This document shows positions 1-8,704 of a stretch of 64,000 bases of DNA, one piece after another; position 1 is the first letter of the stretch; every line of letters begins with the position of its first letter. Position numbers and translations under genes: made by a program. Below the pieces are notes generated by a model that worked only from the letters and a program-made list of their open reading frames with translations, was not told the DNA's origin and ran no database searches. Source of the stretch: Lactobacillus sp. S2-2 (lineage in GTDB: Bacteria > Bacillota > Bacilli > Lactobacillales > Lactobacillaceae); the NCBI RefSeq assembly GCF_021698855.1, contig NZ_WWFA01000002.1:297559-361558 (forward strand), read 5' to 3'.

Positions 1-59
1 TCTTTTATCAACGTATTTAATAAAATAATAAATGATAAATAGTTAATGGTCAATACTTT

Positions 60-398
60 TTAATCAGTTTGACAACACCATTTATCTGACCATGAATGTA
101 ATCCACTCATAATTGGCTTTAATTCTGTTCCTTTATCAGATAATTCATAAATAATAAGAGCAGAATCATCAAATGTCTTTCTAGTAACAATTTCTTCTTG
201 ATCTAATTCTTTTAATCTTTCAGCTAAAACTCGATCACTACATTCATCAATTTCATTAGCAAGTTCTCTAAAACGAAGTGGTCCTTTTAATAACAATGAT
301 TCAATAATTAATCCATTCCATTTTTTTCCTAAAATTTTAAATGCTTCTTGAAAATTAGGACATAATTGATTTTTTGAAATTTCTACATCAACACTCAT
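60..398 (-). CDS. HxlR-family winged-helix transcriptional regulator
   Basis: This 112-residue protein is a compact single-domain DNA-binding protein. Residues 13-100 carry the HxlR winged-helix pattern: an N-terminal CPNFQEAF segment, then ILGKKWNGLII, a LRFRELANEI recognition-helix region and a RVLAERLKEL dimer/wing segment. Cys13 sits where redox-sensing HxlR proteins (HypR, QorR) keep their reactive cysteine, and a second pair lies at Cys108-Cys109 near the C-terminus. A strong AGGAGG ribosome site precedes the ATG. The target is unknown, because the upstream neighbour lies outside the window. Family assignment is firm; a thiol-sensing role is inference. Confidence 0.85.
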   Translation of the reverse strand: MSVDVEISKNQLCPNFQEAFKILGKKWNGLIIESLLLKGPLRFRELANEIDECSDRVLAERLKELDQEEIVTRKTFDDSALIIYELSDKGTELKPIMSGLHSWSDKWCCQTD

Positions 399-412
399 AT
401 TTAATCCTCCTA

Positions 413-901
413 TTAATTAAATATATTTATAAATTTTCTTACACGTCTTTTTAATGGTTTAGAAAATTCCGTAACAGCTTCTAAATCATCAACTAATGAA
501 ACAATAAGACTTTCTTTATATTTAGGATTTGAAATAGTTAATCCCCACATATGCTTCAAAATAATATCTTGTTCAATCGGATTTAAAGAAGTTATTTTTT
601 TTGCGTTTCTTAAAGCAATTTTTGGATGAATAAAGGCATGTGAGCCTAAATCAAATTTAACCTCTCGCCAATCATAATAAAATAAATCATGTAACAATCC
701 TGCTCTTGCAGTTGATTTATAGTCTAAATGCCATTTCTTAGCAATTTTAAAACTTATATATGAAACATTAATAGAGTGCTTTAATCTTGTAGAATGATGA
801 TGCTGAACGTAATTATCTAATTTTTTAACTTTATCATTATCTAATAAATCAGAAACAATTGATAAATATTCTTCATTTTCATACCATTTAGTACTTTTCA
901 T
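413..901 (-). CDS. HD-domain phosphohydrolase
   Basis: This small metal-dependent phosphohydrolase of the HD superfamily has 162 residues. The likely metal ligands are His42, the His71-Asp72 doublet (LLHDLF), His92 in a His-Pro pair, His117 and Asp138, in the HD-family order. The substrate cannot be told from sequence; relatives act on nucleotides or phosphate esters. It lies 15 nt downstream of the rRNA methyltransferase gene on the same strand and has its own AGGAGG site. HxlR follows 14 nt further on, so the three minus-strand genes may form one operon diverging from yidC. Confidence 0.8.
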   Translation of the reverse strand: MKSTKWYENEEYLSIVSDLLDNDKVKKLDNYVQHHHSTRLKHSINVSYISFKIAKKWHLDYKSTARAGLLHDLFYYDWREVKFDLGSHAFIHPKIALRNAKKITSLNPIEQDIILKHMWGLTISNPKYKESLIVSLVDDLEAVTEFSKPLKRRVRKFINIFN

Positions 902-916
902 AATTGGCCTCCTAAA

Positions 917-1690
917 TTATTTCTTTATTTTAAACATTATTAAAGCTGCTGCGATTGCAACATTTAAAGATTCAGCTGAACCCTTAATTGGAATGTATAA
1001 ATTTTTATCTGTGCTTTTAATTAAATTATCACGCATTCCATTTCCTTCATTGCCCATAATTAATGCAAAATCTTCAGTAGGTTTTATTTGAGTATAATCA
1101 TATGCATCAGGATTTAGTTCAGTTCCATAAACATTTATTTCATGTTCTTTAAATTCTTCAATGACTTTTTCAATTGATGAATTTACTAGTTTAACATGAT
1201 ACTGACTTCCCTGCATTGATCTTAATACTTTATCATTATACATATTAGCTGTACCTTCACCAAATACAACGCCTTTTAAACCAGCAGCATCAGCAGTTCT
1301 TACAATAGTTCCAATATTTCCAGGATCTTGAACATTATCTAATAAAATCCAACCACCTTTAAAATCGGTATCTACTTCAAAATAATTATATGATATTTTA
1401 CAAATTGCAAAAATACCCTGATTGGTAACAGTTGAAGAAATACTATTTGCAACCTCTTCAGAAATAATTGTTACATTAAAATCATTTATTTTTTCTTTAA
1501 AAAAATTATATTTTTCTTCAGTTACTAAAATTAATTCAATTTCTTGGTTATAATTAATAGCTTCTTCAACTAAATGCCAAGTTTCAATAATATATGAATT
1601 TTCTTTTTTTTGTCCTTTTGACGTTTTTAATTTTTGCCACTCTTTAACGTTCTTATTATGTTTTGATAAAATTTTATCCATAAATAACAT
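917..1690 (-). CDS. TrmH/SpoU-family RNA 2'-O-ribose methyltransferase (YsgA-like)
   Basis: This SAM-dependent RNA ribose methyltransferase has the SPOUT fold. The three family motifs are in order: motif 1 with Asn125-Gly-Thr to Arg131 (NIGTIVRTADAAG), motif 2 at 213-218 (GNEGNG), and motif 3 at 233-247 (IPIKGSAESLNVAIA), where the trefoil knot binds SAM. The N-terminal 100 residues form the usual RNA-substrate-binding domain. Length 257 is typical of the YsgA/TrmH group; the modified nucleotide is unknown. The start is ambiguous: a second in-frame ATG at 1681 is about equally plausible, since neither has a strong ribosome site. It is divergent from yidC. Confidence 0.88.
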   Translation of the reverse strand: MLFMDKILSKHNKNVKEWQKLKTSKGQKKENSYIIETWHLVEEAINYNQEIELILVTEEKYNFFKEKINDFNVTIISEEVANSISSTVTNQGIFAICKISYNYFEVDTDFKGGWILLDNVQDPGNIGTIVRTADAAGLKGVVFGEGTANMYNDKVLRSMQGSQYHVKLVNSSIEKVIEEFKEHEINVYGTELNPDAYDYTQIKPTEDFALIMGNEGNGMRDNLIKSTDKNLYIPIKGSAESLNVAIAAALIMFKIKK

Positions 1691-1786
1691 CCATTCATCT
1701 TATTTATATAATTTTAACACAAATCAATTACTTCTTACTTAAAATAATTACTTTTTTAAATTATTTAAACATTTATCATTACAGGA

Positions 1787-1815
1787 TTGAACAAATAAAT
1801 ACAGTAATGTAATAT
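1787..1815 (+). promoter_or_regulatory. sigma-A-type promoter of yidC
   Basis: TTGAAC at 1787-1792 is separated by 17 nt from TAATAT at 1810-1815, about 40 nt upstream of the yidC start. The ribosome site AAGGGGAA lies close before the ATG at 1854. Confidence 0.6.
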
Positions 1816-1853
1816 TAAAGGGATTGATATTTAAACAAACAAGGGGAATTTAA

Positions 1854-2804
1854 ATGAAAGTGAATAAAAAATTTAGTATCCTGTCACTAATTACCGCTTT
1901 AAGTCTTTTTTTAACTGGTTGTGTTAGACATGATGCCAACGGAAATCCTTATGGAATGGTTTATAAATATTTAGCCAAACCAGGTCAACAGTTAATGGAA
2001 GTAATTGCTAATTTTACAGGTAACTATGGTTGGTCTTTAATTGTAATAACTATAGCTGTTAGATTAATTTTATTACCATTAATGGTTAATCAAATGAAAA
2101 AATCTACTCTACAACAAGAAAAAATGAATTTGATAAAGCCACAAATGCAAAAAATTCAAGAAATGCAAAAAAAAGCTAAAACTCAACAACAACAAATGAT
2201 GCTCAGTCAAAAAACTATGGAAATTTACAGAGAAAACGGAATTAGTATGACTGGTGGAATTGGCTGTTTACCTCTTATTATACAAATGCCTGTATTTGCA
2301 GCTCTTTATTCGGCTATTAGATACTCACCAGAGTTATCACATACTGTATTTATGGGTATTAAACTTGGACAAAAGTCTATTCCATTAGCAGTAGCAGCCT
2401 TACTTATTTATTTAGTTCAAAGTTATGTTTCTTTACTTGGAGTTCCTGAAGAACAAAAAAAACAAATGAAATATATGATGCTTCTAAGTCCCATTATGAT
2501 TTTCTTTGTATCTCTTCAATCACCTGCAGGTCTTGGAATTTATTTCTTCATAGGTGGTATATTTGCTGTTATACAAACATTAATTATTAACTTATATAGA
2601 CCTAAAATGAGAGAAAAAATTCTTGAAGATGCAAAACAAAATCCGCCTAAAGTTGTTTTAACTGATGACTTAATTGAGTTATTTGAAAATGATGACAAAG
2701 AAAATAAAGAATCACAACAAACTCAACATAATAATAATTCAAATAGTAGTAATAATAATGAAAATCATAAAAGAAACGCTGGAAAACAAAATAGAAAACC
2801 ATAA
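1854..2804 (+). CDS. yidC: YidC/Oxa1-family membrane protein insertase (lipoprotein type)
   Basis: YidC inserts and folds membrane proteins, alone or with Sec. This 316-residue form has a lipoprotein signal peptide with lipobox LTGC, so Cys23 should be lipidated, as in Gram-positive YidC proteins. The first core membrane helix (about residues 58-78) carries the conserved arginine in AVRLILLPL, which faces the hydrophilic cavity. A cytoplasmic coiled-coil hairpin rich in Lys, Gln and Met follows (about 85-128), then four more hydrophobic segments. The C-terminal tail from about 265 is Asn/Gln-rich rather than strongly basic. It is monocistronic, with its own promoter and a palindromic terminator. 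Confidence 0.95.
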   Translation: MKVNKKFSILSLITALSLFLTGCVRHDANGNPYGMVYKYLAKPGQQLMEVIANFTGNYGWSLIVITIAVRLILLPLMVNQMKKSTLQQEKMNLIKPQMQKIQEMQKKAKTQQQQMMLSQKTMEIYRENGISMTGGIGCLPLIIQMPVFAALYSAIRYSPELSHTVFMGIKLGQKSIPLAVAALLIYLVQSYVSLLGVPEEQKKQMKYMMLLSPIMIFFVSLQSPAGLGIYFFIGGIFAVIQTLIINLYRPKMREKILEDAKQNPPKVVLTDDLIELFENDDKENKESQQTQHNNNSNSSNNNENHKRNAGKQNRKP

Positions 2805-2822
2805 AACATCTTAAATAAATAT

Positions 2823-2858
2823 ATAAAGGACTTATTCTAATTAGAATAAGTCCTTTAT
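2823..2858 (+). terminator. palindromic terminator after yidC
   Basis: This is a perfect 36-bp inverted repeat (arms 2823-2840 and 2841-2858) directly after yidC. The T-run on the plus strand is weak and the A-rich left flank would serve the minus strand, so it may act in both directions. Confidence 0.65.
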
Positions 2859-2880
2859 TATAAAAAAATTAATAAATAAA

Positions 2881-2924
2881 AAGCCCTATTGTATAAGGAT
2901 ATCAATCCAAATATTTTAGGGCTT
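2881..2924. repeat. 8-bp inverted repeat around a small inner hairpin
   Basis: AAGCCCTA (2881-2888) is repeated inverted at 2917-2924, with a 28-nt interior holding a smaller GGAT/ATCC dyad (2898-2909). It lies between the yidC and rpmF terminators and codes for nothing visible. It could be a decayed mobile-element end or just a third hairpin between convergent genes. Confidence 0.3.
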
Positions 2925-2932
2925 AAAAGAAT

Positions 2933-2969
2933 AAAAAAACCAAAAGCCCATGGCGCTTTTGGTTTTTTT
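2933..2969 (-). terminator. intrinsic terminator of yceD-rpmF
   Basis: A 15-bp stem (2933-2947 with 2955-2969, loop 2948-2954) begins just after the rpmF stop. Its outer end is a seven-base A-run on the plus strand, giving a U-tract in the minus-strand RNA. Confidence 0.85.
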
Positions 2970-2977
2970 AACACTTA

Positions 2978-3160
2978 CTAGTCTTTCTTAGCAGCAGCAA
3001 CTTCTTTTCCGTCATAGAAGCCACAACTAGGACATACATAGTGAGATTTACGCATTTCTCCACAATTAGGACAAGCGCTCATGCCAGGTACACTTAATTT
3101 AATGTGACCTCTACGCATATTCTTCTTTGTTTTAGAAGTTTTTCTCTTTGGTACAGCCAT
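2978..3160 (-). CDS. rpmF: 50S ribosomal protein L32
   Basis: L32 is a small basic protein of the large ribosomal subunit. The 60-residue product starts [16 protein letters not shown], the classic L32 N-terminus. It keeps a zinc ribbon of two CxxC pairs (Cys30/Cys33 and Cys43/Cys46), so this is the zinc-binding C+ form. A GGGAGG ribosome site precedes the ATG. It lies 60 nt downstream of yceD, an arrangement conserved across bacteria, and is followed by a strong terminator. Confidence 0.97.
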   Translation of the reverse strand: MAVPKRKTSKTKKNMRRGHIKLSVPGMSACPNCGEMRKSHYVCPSCGFYDGKEVAAAKKD

Positions 3161-3220
3161 TTTTAGAACCTCCCTTATTTAAAAATATCCACTAGTGAAA
3201 TTTTTAAGCCTTACAAAAGT

Positions 3221-3763
3221 TTAATCATTATAAAAATCTTTTAACTTAGCAAGACGTGGATCAACATTTTTACTATCTTTTTCAGATTCGTCTATATCTT
3301 CTTTTGATATAACTTTCCAATCATTACCTTCAGGCATAATATTGTTTTCAGACTCTTCTGGAGATAGAACATGCATTGGTATTTGAACAATAATATTATC
3401 TTCAACAGCTTTGTCGAAGTCAATAATCTTTTCTTTTTCATCAACAAGTAAAACAACTACTGTTTTTTCATATCGATCTAACTTAGACTCAGCATCAACA
3501 TATATTTCAGTAAAACTAAAATTTAATGGTAATTCAACTGGTTCTAATGATCTACTTGAAGGAACAACAATTTTACCTTCAACCTTAGCATCAACAATCA
3601 TGTCTCCTTGATCATTAATAACTTGAACAGATACATTAATCGGAGAAGCATCTAAGATATCTTCAGGATATCTTTTCATTAACGAATCTCTCAAATTTAA
3701 AGTTTGTTCTTCTTCAAGAGGATGATTTTTATAATCTTGAAGATACTCAAAAGACCATTTCAT
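3221..3763 (-). CDS. yceD: YceD family (DUF177) protein
   Basis: This is a 180-residue acidic protein of the YceD/DUF177 family, almost always encoded just upstream of rpmF and linked in plants and bacteria to 23S rRNA accumulation. The core pattern is visible: SINVSVQVINDQGDMIVDAKVEGKIVVPSSR, then an EIYVD strand and the acidic DPRLAKLKDF end. The ORF could extend seven codons upstream, but GGAGG lies 7 nt before the ATG at 3763 (MKWSFEYL), so that start is chosen. The molecular function is not established. Confidence 0.88.
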   Translation of the reverse strand: MKWSFEYLQDYKNHPLEEEQTLNLRDSLMKRYPEDILDASPINVSVQVINDQGDMIVDAKVEGKIVVPSSRSLEPVELPLNFSFTEIYVDAESKLDRYEKTVVVLLVDEKEKIIDFDKAVEDNIIVQIPMHVLSPEESENNIMPEGNDWKVISKEDIDESEKDSKNVDPRLAKLKDFYND

Positions 3764-3838
3764 AATAAACCTCCAATGCAACAAGCATAATTATACATAC
3801 CAATTTTTTTATTGTCAAGGCTATATCCTTGATACCAT

Positions 3839-4963
3839 CTAGTTTTTAATGATAATTGGATATTTAAATAAATCCTGTGTTTGACCATTTATCATCTCAA
3901 CAATTTGACCAGATTTAAATTCAATTGGTATATTTTCTTCAATCATTTTTTTTGTAGTTTTAGTAAAAATAGGTAACTCAATTTTCTTTTTGTTTTCATT
4001 TAAAAAACATTTTCCTGAATTATTAAATCCTAAAATTCTAATTGATGAATTTACAGAATTAATTTCATCCTCAGTAATTGAAAATAAAACATAAACTAAT
4101 AACCTTTGTAATCTTGTATAAGTATAACGTTTACTTTTAATCTTGTTCATAAATTCAACAAAAGTATTTGCATTAACAATTTCTTTTTTCAGTTTATATT
4201 CTAACCCTTCTGTCATTTGATATATTTTTTGTAAATCAAATATACTAGCTGTTAAAATTTTAAACTTCAAAAAAGGAAAATAATCATTCCAATAAATAGG
4301 TTTTAACTTTTTTAAATTAATTGATGTTTTAGGAACCATATGATTTATTATTTGATGATTCATTAAAGCGAGTCTTATTGATTTACCACTAGATATATTT
4401 TTACCTAATACTAAATCTCCATGATTACTTTCAATTCTTTGAATAGGAACCATTTTTAATTTCGAACTAATTTTTCTAATAGCAACCGCATACCAATAAG
4501 CAAGATTATCATTTGGATAAGATAAATCAACTCCAAATTTTTTGAAAAAAAGTTTTTGATAATTAGATGCAAAGTTATTATTATCTTCCATTAAGTCTTC
4601 ATCATTTAATGAAAGTTCTTTTTTACTTAATTCAAAAAAATCAGTTTCAGAATGCTCTGCACCAAAAGCAATAAAATCGCAGTTTAAACTCTCAATTAAT
4701 TCAACAGCTTTTTTAGCAAAAATATTTGCAGGTTGAACTGCAGACTGAATTGGTAATTCAATAACCATATCAACACCATTTTCAAGAGCCATTCTTGTCC
4801 TTGTCCATTTGTCAAAAATGGCTGGTTCTCCTCTTTGTGTAAAATTCGAACTCATAACAACAATTACAACATCAGCTTTTGTTTCTTCTCTTGCTTTTTT
4901 AATCTGATACTTATGACCATTATGAAATGGATCATATTCTGCAATAATACCAACAGATTTCAC
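3839..4963 (-). CDS. tmcAL: tRNA(Met) cytidine acetate ligase
   Basis: TmcAL (formerly YlbM) uses acetate and ATP to acetylate the wobble cytidine of elongator tRNA-Met. The protein opens with a nucleotidyltransferase fold: SVGIIAEYDPFHNGHKYQI, with HNGH at residues 14-17 as the adenylate-forming motif. The remaining 300 residues are an all-helical tRNA-binding part. Length is 374 residues. The frame is open upstream into the yqeM coding region, but GTG at 4963 with GGTGAT just before it starts right after the yqeM stop and matches the family N-terminus. Last gene of the yqeG-to-tmcAL cluster. Confidence 0.88.
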   Translation of the reverse strand: MKSVGIIAEYDPFHNGHKYQIKKAREETKADVVIVVMSSNFTQRGEPAIFDKWTRTRMALENGVDMVIELPIQSAVQPANIFAKKAVELIESLNCDFIAFGAEHSETDFFELSKKELSLNDEDLMEDNNNFASNYQKLFFKKFGVDLSYPNDNLAYWYAVAIRKISSKLKMVPIQRIESNHGDLVLGKNISSGKSIRLALMNHQIINHMVPKTSINLKKLKPIYWNDYFPFLKFKILTASIFDLQKIYQMTEGLEYKLKKEIVNANTFVEFMNKIKSKRYTYTRLQRLLVYVLFSITEDEINSVNSSIRILGFNNSGKCFLNENKKKIELPIFTKTTKKMIEENIPIEFKSGQIVEMINGQTQDLFKYPIIIKN

Positions 4964-4976
4964 TTTATCACCACTA

Positions 4977-5711
4977 TTATCCTTTTGAACAAGTAAAAAA
5001 CCATCTAGTTGAATCATCTTTAATTTTAGCTTCACCAAATTCTGAAGTAACTTTAATATTATTAAACCCAGCTTGAATTAAAGCATTTTTATAATCATCA
5101 ATTGTATATGTTTTTTCTACATGCAATTCATTATATTCATCATATGCTTGATTATTTTTATTGAATAGGAAAAAAGATAAATCATGTTCAATAACGTTTA
5201 ATTCATCCGTTAAATATGAGGTCCACATAAATGCTCTTGTTTCGTCTCGATAATTATACATATATCCTGGATAAACTTCATTAACTTGATATGGTGTTAT
5301 AACATCAAAAGAAAACAAAGAACTATTATTTAAATGTTGATATATTTGTTTAAAAGCTAACTTTAAATCATCATAATTACTTAAATAACATAATGAATCA
5401 TCAAAACAAGTAATTCCATCATAAATGTCTAAATCGCTCATATCTAACATATTTGCATTATACAATGGAACGTTAAATCCTGCTTCTTTTAAATTAAAAT
5501 CTGCAATTGCTAACATTTCATCTGATAAATCAGAACCCTCAACTCGATATCCTTCTTTTTTCAAGATTGAAATAAGTTTTCCAGTACCACATGCTAAATC
5601 AAGAATTTTTTGTCCTTTATTATAATTGTTTTTTACAAAATAAGCCCATTTTTGATACATTTGTGGATCAAATAATTCATCATAAAATGTTGCAAATTCA
5701 TTAAAAATCAA
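4977..5711 (-). CDS. yqeM: YqeM-type class I SAM-dependent methyltransferase
   Basis: This 244-residue protein has the Rossmann methyltransferase signature ILDLACGTGKL (motif I at residues 36-45), an acidic motif II (GSDLSDEML) and an IT-CFDDSLCYL motif IV region. It starts with TTG, overlapping the rsfS stop by 4 nt, so it is translationally coupled. The yqeM family accompanies rsfS, yqeK and nadD in Firmicutes. Its substrate is unknown to me. The fold is certain and the role open. Confidence 0.85.
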   Translation of the reverse strand: MIFNEFATFYDELFDPQMYQKWAYFVKNNYNKGQKILDLACGTGKLISILKKEGYRVEGSDLSDEMLAIADFNLKEAGFNVPLYNANMLDMSDLDIYDGITCFDDSLCYLSNYDDLKLAFKQIYQHLNNSSLFSFDVITPYQVNEVYPGYMYNYRDETRAFMWTSYLTDELNVIEHDLSFFLFNKNNQAYDEYNELHVEKTYTIDDYKNALIQAGFNNIKVTSEFGEAKIKDDSTRWFFTCSKG

Positions 5712-6064
5712 TCTTCTTCAATCCATTCATTTAAATTAACAAGTGATGCATTTGACCATAATTTTTCAAGATTATAAAAATCACGTTGTTCTTTTTTAAA
5801 TACATGAACAATGATATCTCCAGCATCAATTAAAATCCAATTAGCTTCATTTTTTCCTTCAACTTGATTAATTTCAACTTTATTTTCATTTAATTTTTCA
5901 ACAATATTATCAGCGATTGCTTTTACTTGTCTTTCACTAGAAGCATCCATAATTACAAAATAATCAGCCATCACACTAATATTTTCTGTATCTAAAGCTA
6001 TAATATCATTTGCTCTTTTATTATCGGCTGCTTTAACAATTATTTCTAAATTTTTTTTAATCAA
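5708..6064 (-). CDS. rsfS: ribosomal silencing factor RsfS
   Basis: RsfS binds ribosomal protein L14 and blocks joining of the 30S and 50S subunits when nutrients are scarce. The 118-residue product shows the DUF143 pattern: a central DYFVIMDASSERQVKAIADNI segment and, later, WILIDAGDIIVHVF. The start is TTG with GGAG eight nucleotides upstream. It sits between yqeK and yqeM, as in most Firmicutes. Confidence 0.94.
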   Translation of the reverse strand: MIKKNLEIIVKAADNKRANDIIALDTENISVMADYFVIMDASSERQVKAIADNIVEKLNENKVEINQVEGKNEANWILIDAGDIIVHVFKKEQRDFYNLEKLWSNASLVNLNEWIEED

Positions 6065-6076
6065 TAAATTATCTCC

Positions 6077-6676
6077 TTAATTATTTAAATCAACAATCCT
6101 ATTATAGGCATCTAAAGCTCTAGGATAGATTTTATTTCCATTTTCTACTAAATATATCATTGTATTTTTTATTTGAAAAATTACACCTTCATCTAAACTA
6201 GAATTAGTAATTTTTCTAGCATTTTCTACACCTGGAAAGTTCCTATTTGGTTCAATATAATCAGCCATAAAAATTATTTTTGATAGTTTTTCCATATGTG
6301 AAGAACCAATTGTATGATATCTTACAGCATTTAAAATCCTTGAATCATTAATTCCAAGTTCTTGTTGAATAATTAGATATCCTACATATCCATGCCAAAT
6401 TTCGTTACCATAATTTAAAAGATTTTCATCTAACCTATATTCTCGAATATACTGTTTAAATTTATCATCTGACATTTGTTTTGCATAATCATGAACTAAA
6501 CCTGCTAAACCTGCTAATTCAGAATCATAATTATTATTAATTGCTATTCTAATTGCTTCACTTTCAACTCTTAAACAGTGTTCAAATCTTGAATCTGTTA
6601 AGTTATTTTTTAATTTATTAATTATTTGATTACGATCAAAATCACTATATTTTTTATAATCATATCTTTCATTCAT
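6077..6676 (-). CDS. yqeK: YqeK HD-domain hydrolase (probable Ap4A hydrolase)
   Basis: YqeK-family enzymes symmetrically cleave diadenosine tetraphosphate to two ADP. In this 199-residue protein the HD ligands are in order: His33, His62-Asp63 in GLVHDYAK, His95 in WHGYVG, His121 in RYHTIG and Asp139 in FMADYIEP. The gene overlaps the end of nadD by 8 nt, so the two are coupled. The AYNRIVDLNN end is typical of the family. Confidence 0.92.
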   Translation of the reverse strand: MNERYDYKKYSDFDRNQIINKLKNNLTDSRFEHCLRVESEAIRIAINNNYDSELAGLAGLVHDYAKQMSDDKFKQYIREYRLDENLLNYGNEIWHGYVGYLIIQQELGINDSRILNAVRYHTIGSSHMEKLSKIIFMADYIEPNRNFPGVENARKITNSSLDEGVIFQIKNTMIYLVENGNKIYPRALDAYNRIVDLNN

Positions 6677-7247
6677 ATAAATGATGCTCCTTAATAAATT
6701 TATTAACTTTTTCTGGTACTAAAAATTCAATCGATTTATTTTTTTGTATATAATCTCTAATTAAAGAAGATGATATTTGAATCAAAGGACAATCAATCCA
6801 CAAAATATTTTCATTAGATTTACCCGAAGATCCCAATCTTTTAACACCAACAAAATTTATCATATCAAATAAATCCTTAATTCGGTACCATTTTGGTAAA
6901 TAGTCAACCATATCGCCACCAATTATAAAATAATATTCAACGTTAGGATTAATTTCAATTAATTTTTTAATCGTATCATACGTATAGCTCTTACCTTTAC
7001 GTTCAATTTCCAATAATTCAATATCAAATTGTTTATAATTTTCGATCGATTTCTCAATCATTTCAACTCTTTTATTAGCTGAAATTGCTTCTTTTTTATC
7101 AACATGTGGCGGAATGTAATCAGGTAAAAAAAGAACTTTGTCCAATTCTAATTGGTCATAAGCTTGATTAGCAATAATTAAATGTCCATTATGAATTGGA
7201 TTAAAAGTTCCACCTAAAATACCAATTCTTTGTTTCTTTTTATTCAT
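6669..7247 (-). CDS. nadD: nicotinate-mononucleotide adenylyltransferase
   Basis: NadD joins nicotinate mononucleotide to AMP to make deamido-NAD in NAD synthesis. The 192-residue protein has the N-terminal GILGGTFNPIHNGHL motif, with HNGH at 19-22 for adenylyl transfer, and the C-terminal ISSSLIR motif that completes the ATP site. It follows yhbY by 12 nt and overlaps yqeK. Confidence 0.96.
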   Translation of the reverse strand: MNKKKQRIGILGGTFNPIHNGHLIIANQAYDQLELDKVLFLPDYIPPHVDKKEAISANKRVEMIEKSIENYKQFDIELLEIERKGKSYTYDTIKKLIEINPNVEYYFIIGGDMVDYLPKWYRIKDLFDMINFVGVKRLGSSGKSNENILWIDCPLIQISSSLIRDYIQKNKSIEFLVPEKVNKFIKEHHLYE

Positions 7248-7259
7248 ATAATTAAACCT

Positions 7260-7571
7260 TTATATTTCTGCTACATCAATTGAAATCTTTCTTTTATTCT
7301 CTTTTTTGGAAACTACAAATAATAATAATGTTCTTCCGATTGTTTGAACAACTTGAATATTACTATTTTCTTCAATAAAACTTTTTGCTTCTTCTACCGT
7401 TATATCTGATGCTTGTTGAATATTAACTTTAATTAATTCACGGTTATTTATAACTTCTTGTACTTCATTAAGCCATAAATCACTTAAACCATTCTTTCCA
7501 ATAGAAAAAACTGGTTTAATCTGATTTGCCTGCGCTCTTAAAAAACTTTTCTGTTTACCTCTTAATTTCAT
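7260..7571 (-). CDS. yhbY: CRM-domain RNA-binding protein YhbY
   Basis: YhbY is a one-domain RNA-binding protein (CRM fold) associated with pre-50S ribosomal particles. The 103-residue sequence shows the family pattern: LRGKQKSFLRAQA, a GKNGLSD turn, then ELIKVNI and a late VQTIGRTLLLF strand. It is placed between yqeH and nadD, as in Bacillus. Confidence 0.93.
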   Translation of the reverse strand: MKLRGKQKSFLRAQANQIKPVFSIGKNGLSDLWLNEVQEVINNRELIKVNIQQASDITVEEAKSFIEENSNIQVVQTIGRTLLLFVVSKKENKRKISIDVAEI

Positions 7572-7591
7572 TTATTTAATTTTTCTCCCTT

Positions 7592-8704
7592 TTAAATCAT
7601 TGATTTTCTAATTAATATTGAAACATGTTTTGGAGCATATGCAGCAACAATTGTATCTTTAGGTACTGTTATCCATCCTAACCCTTCAATTACAACATCA
7701 CTTTTTTCTTCAACTTTAAATTCTTTTCGATATAATTCCAAATCTTCACTGTATTCAGAAGGTGGAGTTAATAACCCTCCTAAATGTTTTTCATAAAAGT
7801 TATCAGCATTATCAGTTTTAGTTCTATGAACTAATAAATCATTTGAAACATAAACAGTAAATCCTTTTTTAGAATCACCTTTTATATAATCAAAACGGCC
7901 TAATCCACCGAAAAATAATGTTTGTTCTGGATTTAATTGATAACTTTTAGGTTTTATTAATTTACTAGGTGAAACATATTTCAAATCTTTTGGATTCAAA
8001 TAATGCGCCATTTGTTCACGATGAATAACACCAGGGGTATCAATCAATGAATGTCCATCATCTAATGGGATTTCAATTTGATCTAAAGTTGTCCCAGGAA
8101 ATCTTGATGTAGTAATAACTTGGCTATCACCAGTATTTTGTCTAATTATTTGATTAATTAATGTAGATTTACCAACATTAGTTACTCCGACAACATATAC
8201 ATCTCGATCTTCTTGATTTTTTTGAATTACATCTAATAAATTATCAACGGATTGATTAGTTTTGGCTGATACCATTTCAATTCCAATTGGTTTTATTTGA
8301 GCTTTATTAGCTTGTTGTCTAATCCAATCCTTTAATTTCTTTTTATTAATTGAAGATGGTATTAAATCCATTTTATTTCCAACTAATAAAATAGGATTAT
8401 TTCCAATAAATCTTTGTAACCCAGGAATTAAACTTCCATTAAAATCAAAGATATCAATAACATAAACAACTAAAGAATTGGTCTGTCCAATTTTATCTAA
8501 CAACTTTAAAAAATCATCGTCATCAAAATCAACTGATTGTATTTCATTATAATGTCTAAGTTTAAAACATCTTTGACAATATAATTCTCCACTTTCTAAT
8601 CCTTTTGCTATTGCTGATTCAGGAGTATAACCAATTTCATCTTGATTTTCACTTTGAATCTTAGCTCCACAACCGATACAGTATAATTCTTCATCTAATA
8701 CCAT
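7592..8704 (-). CDS. yqeH: ribosome-biogenesis GTPase YqeH
   Basis: YqeH is a circularly permuted GTPase needed for 30S assembly. The 370-residue protein starts with a zinc finger (Cys9/Cys12 and Cys43/Cys46). The GTPase motifs follow in permuted order: G4 (VGNKMDLI), then G1 (GVTNVGKST) and G3 (DTPG). A C-terminal domain typical of the family completes it. The start follows the yqeG stop directly, with a GGAAGG site inside yqeG. Confidence 0.95.
   Translation of the reverse strand: MVLDEELYCIGCGAKIQSENQDEIGYTPESAIAKGLESGELYCQRCFKLRHYNEIQSVDFDDDDFLKLLDKIGQTNSLVVYVIDIFDFNGSLIPGLQRFIGNNPILLVGNKMDLIPSSINKKKLKDWIRQQANKAQIKPIGIEMVSAKTNQSVDNLLDVIQKNQEDRDVYVVGVTNVGKSTLINQIIRQNTGDSQVITTSRFPGTTLDQIEIPLDDGHSLIDTPGVIHREQMAHYLNPKDLKYVSPSKLIKPKSYQLNPEQTLFFGGLGRFDYIKGDSKKGFTVYVSNDLLVHRTKTDNADNFYEKHLGGLLTPPSEYSEDLELYRKEFKVEEKSDVVIEGLGWITVPKDTIVAAYAPKHVSILIRKSMI

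Noticed and set aside
1..59. A gene at the left edge
   Set aside because: Only 59 A/T-rich bases without a convincing frame or hairpin; nothing can be called.
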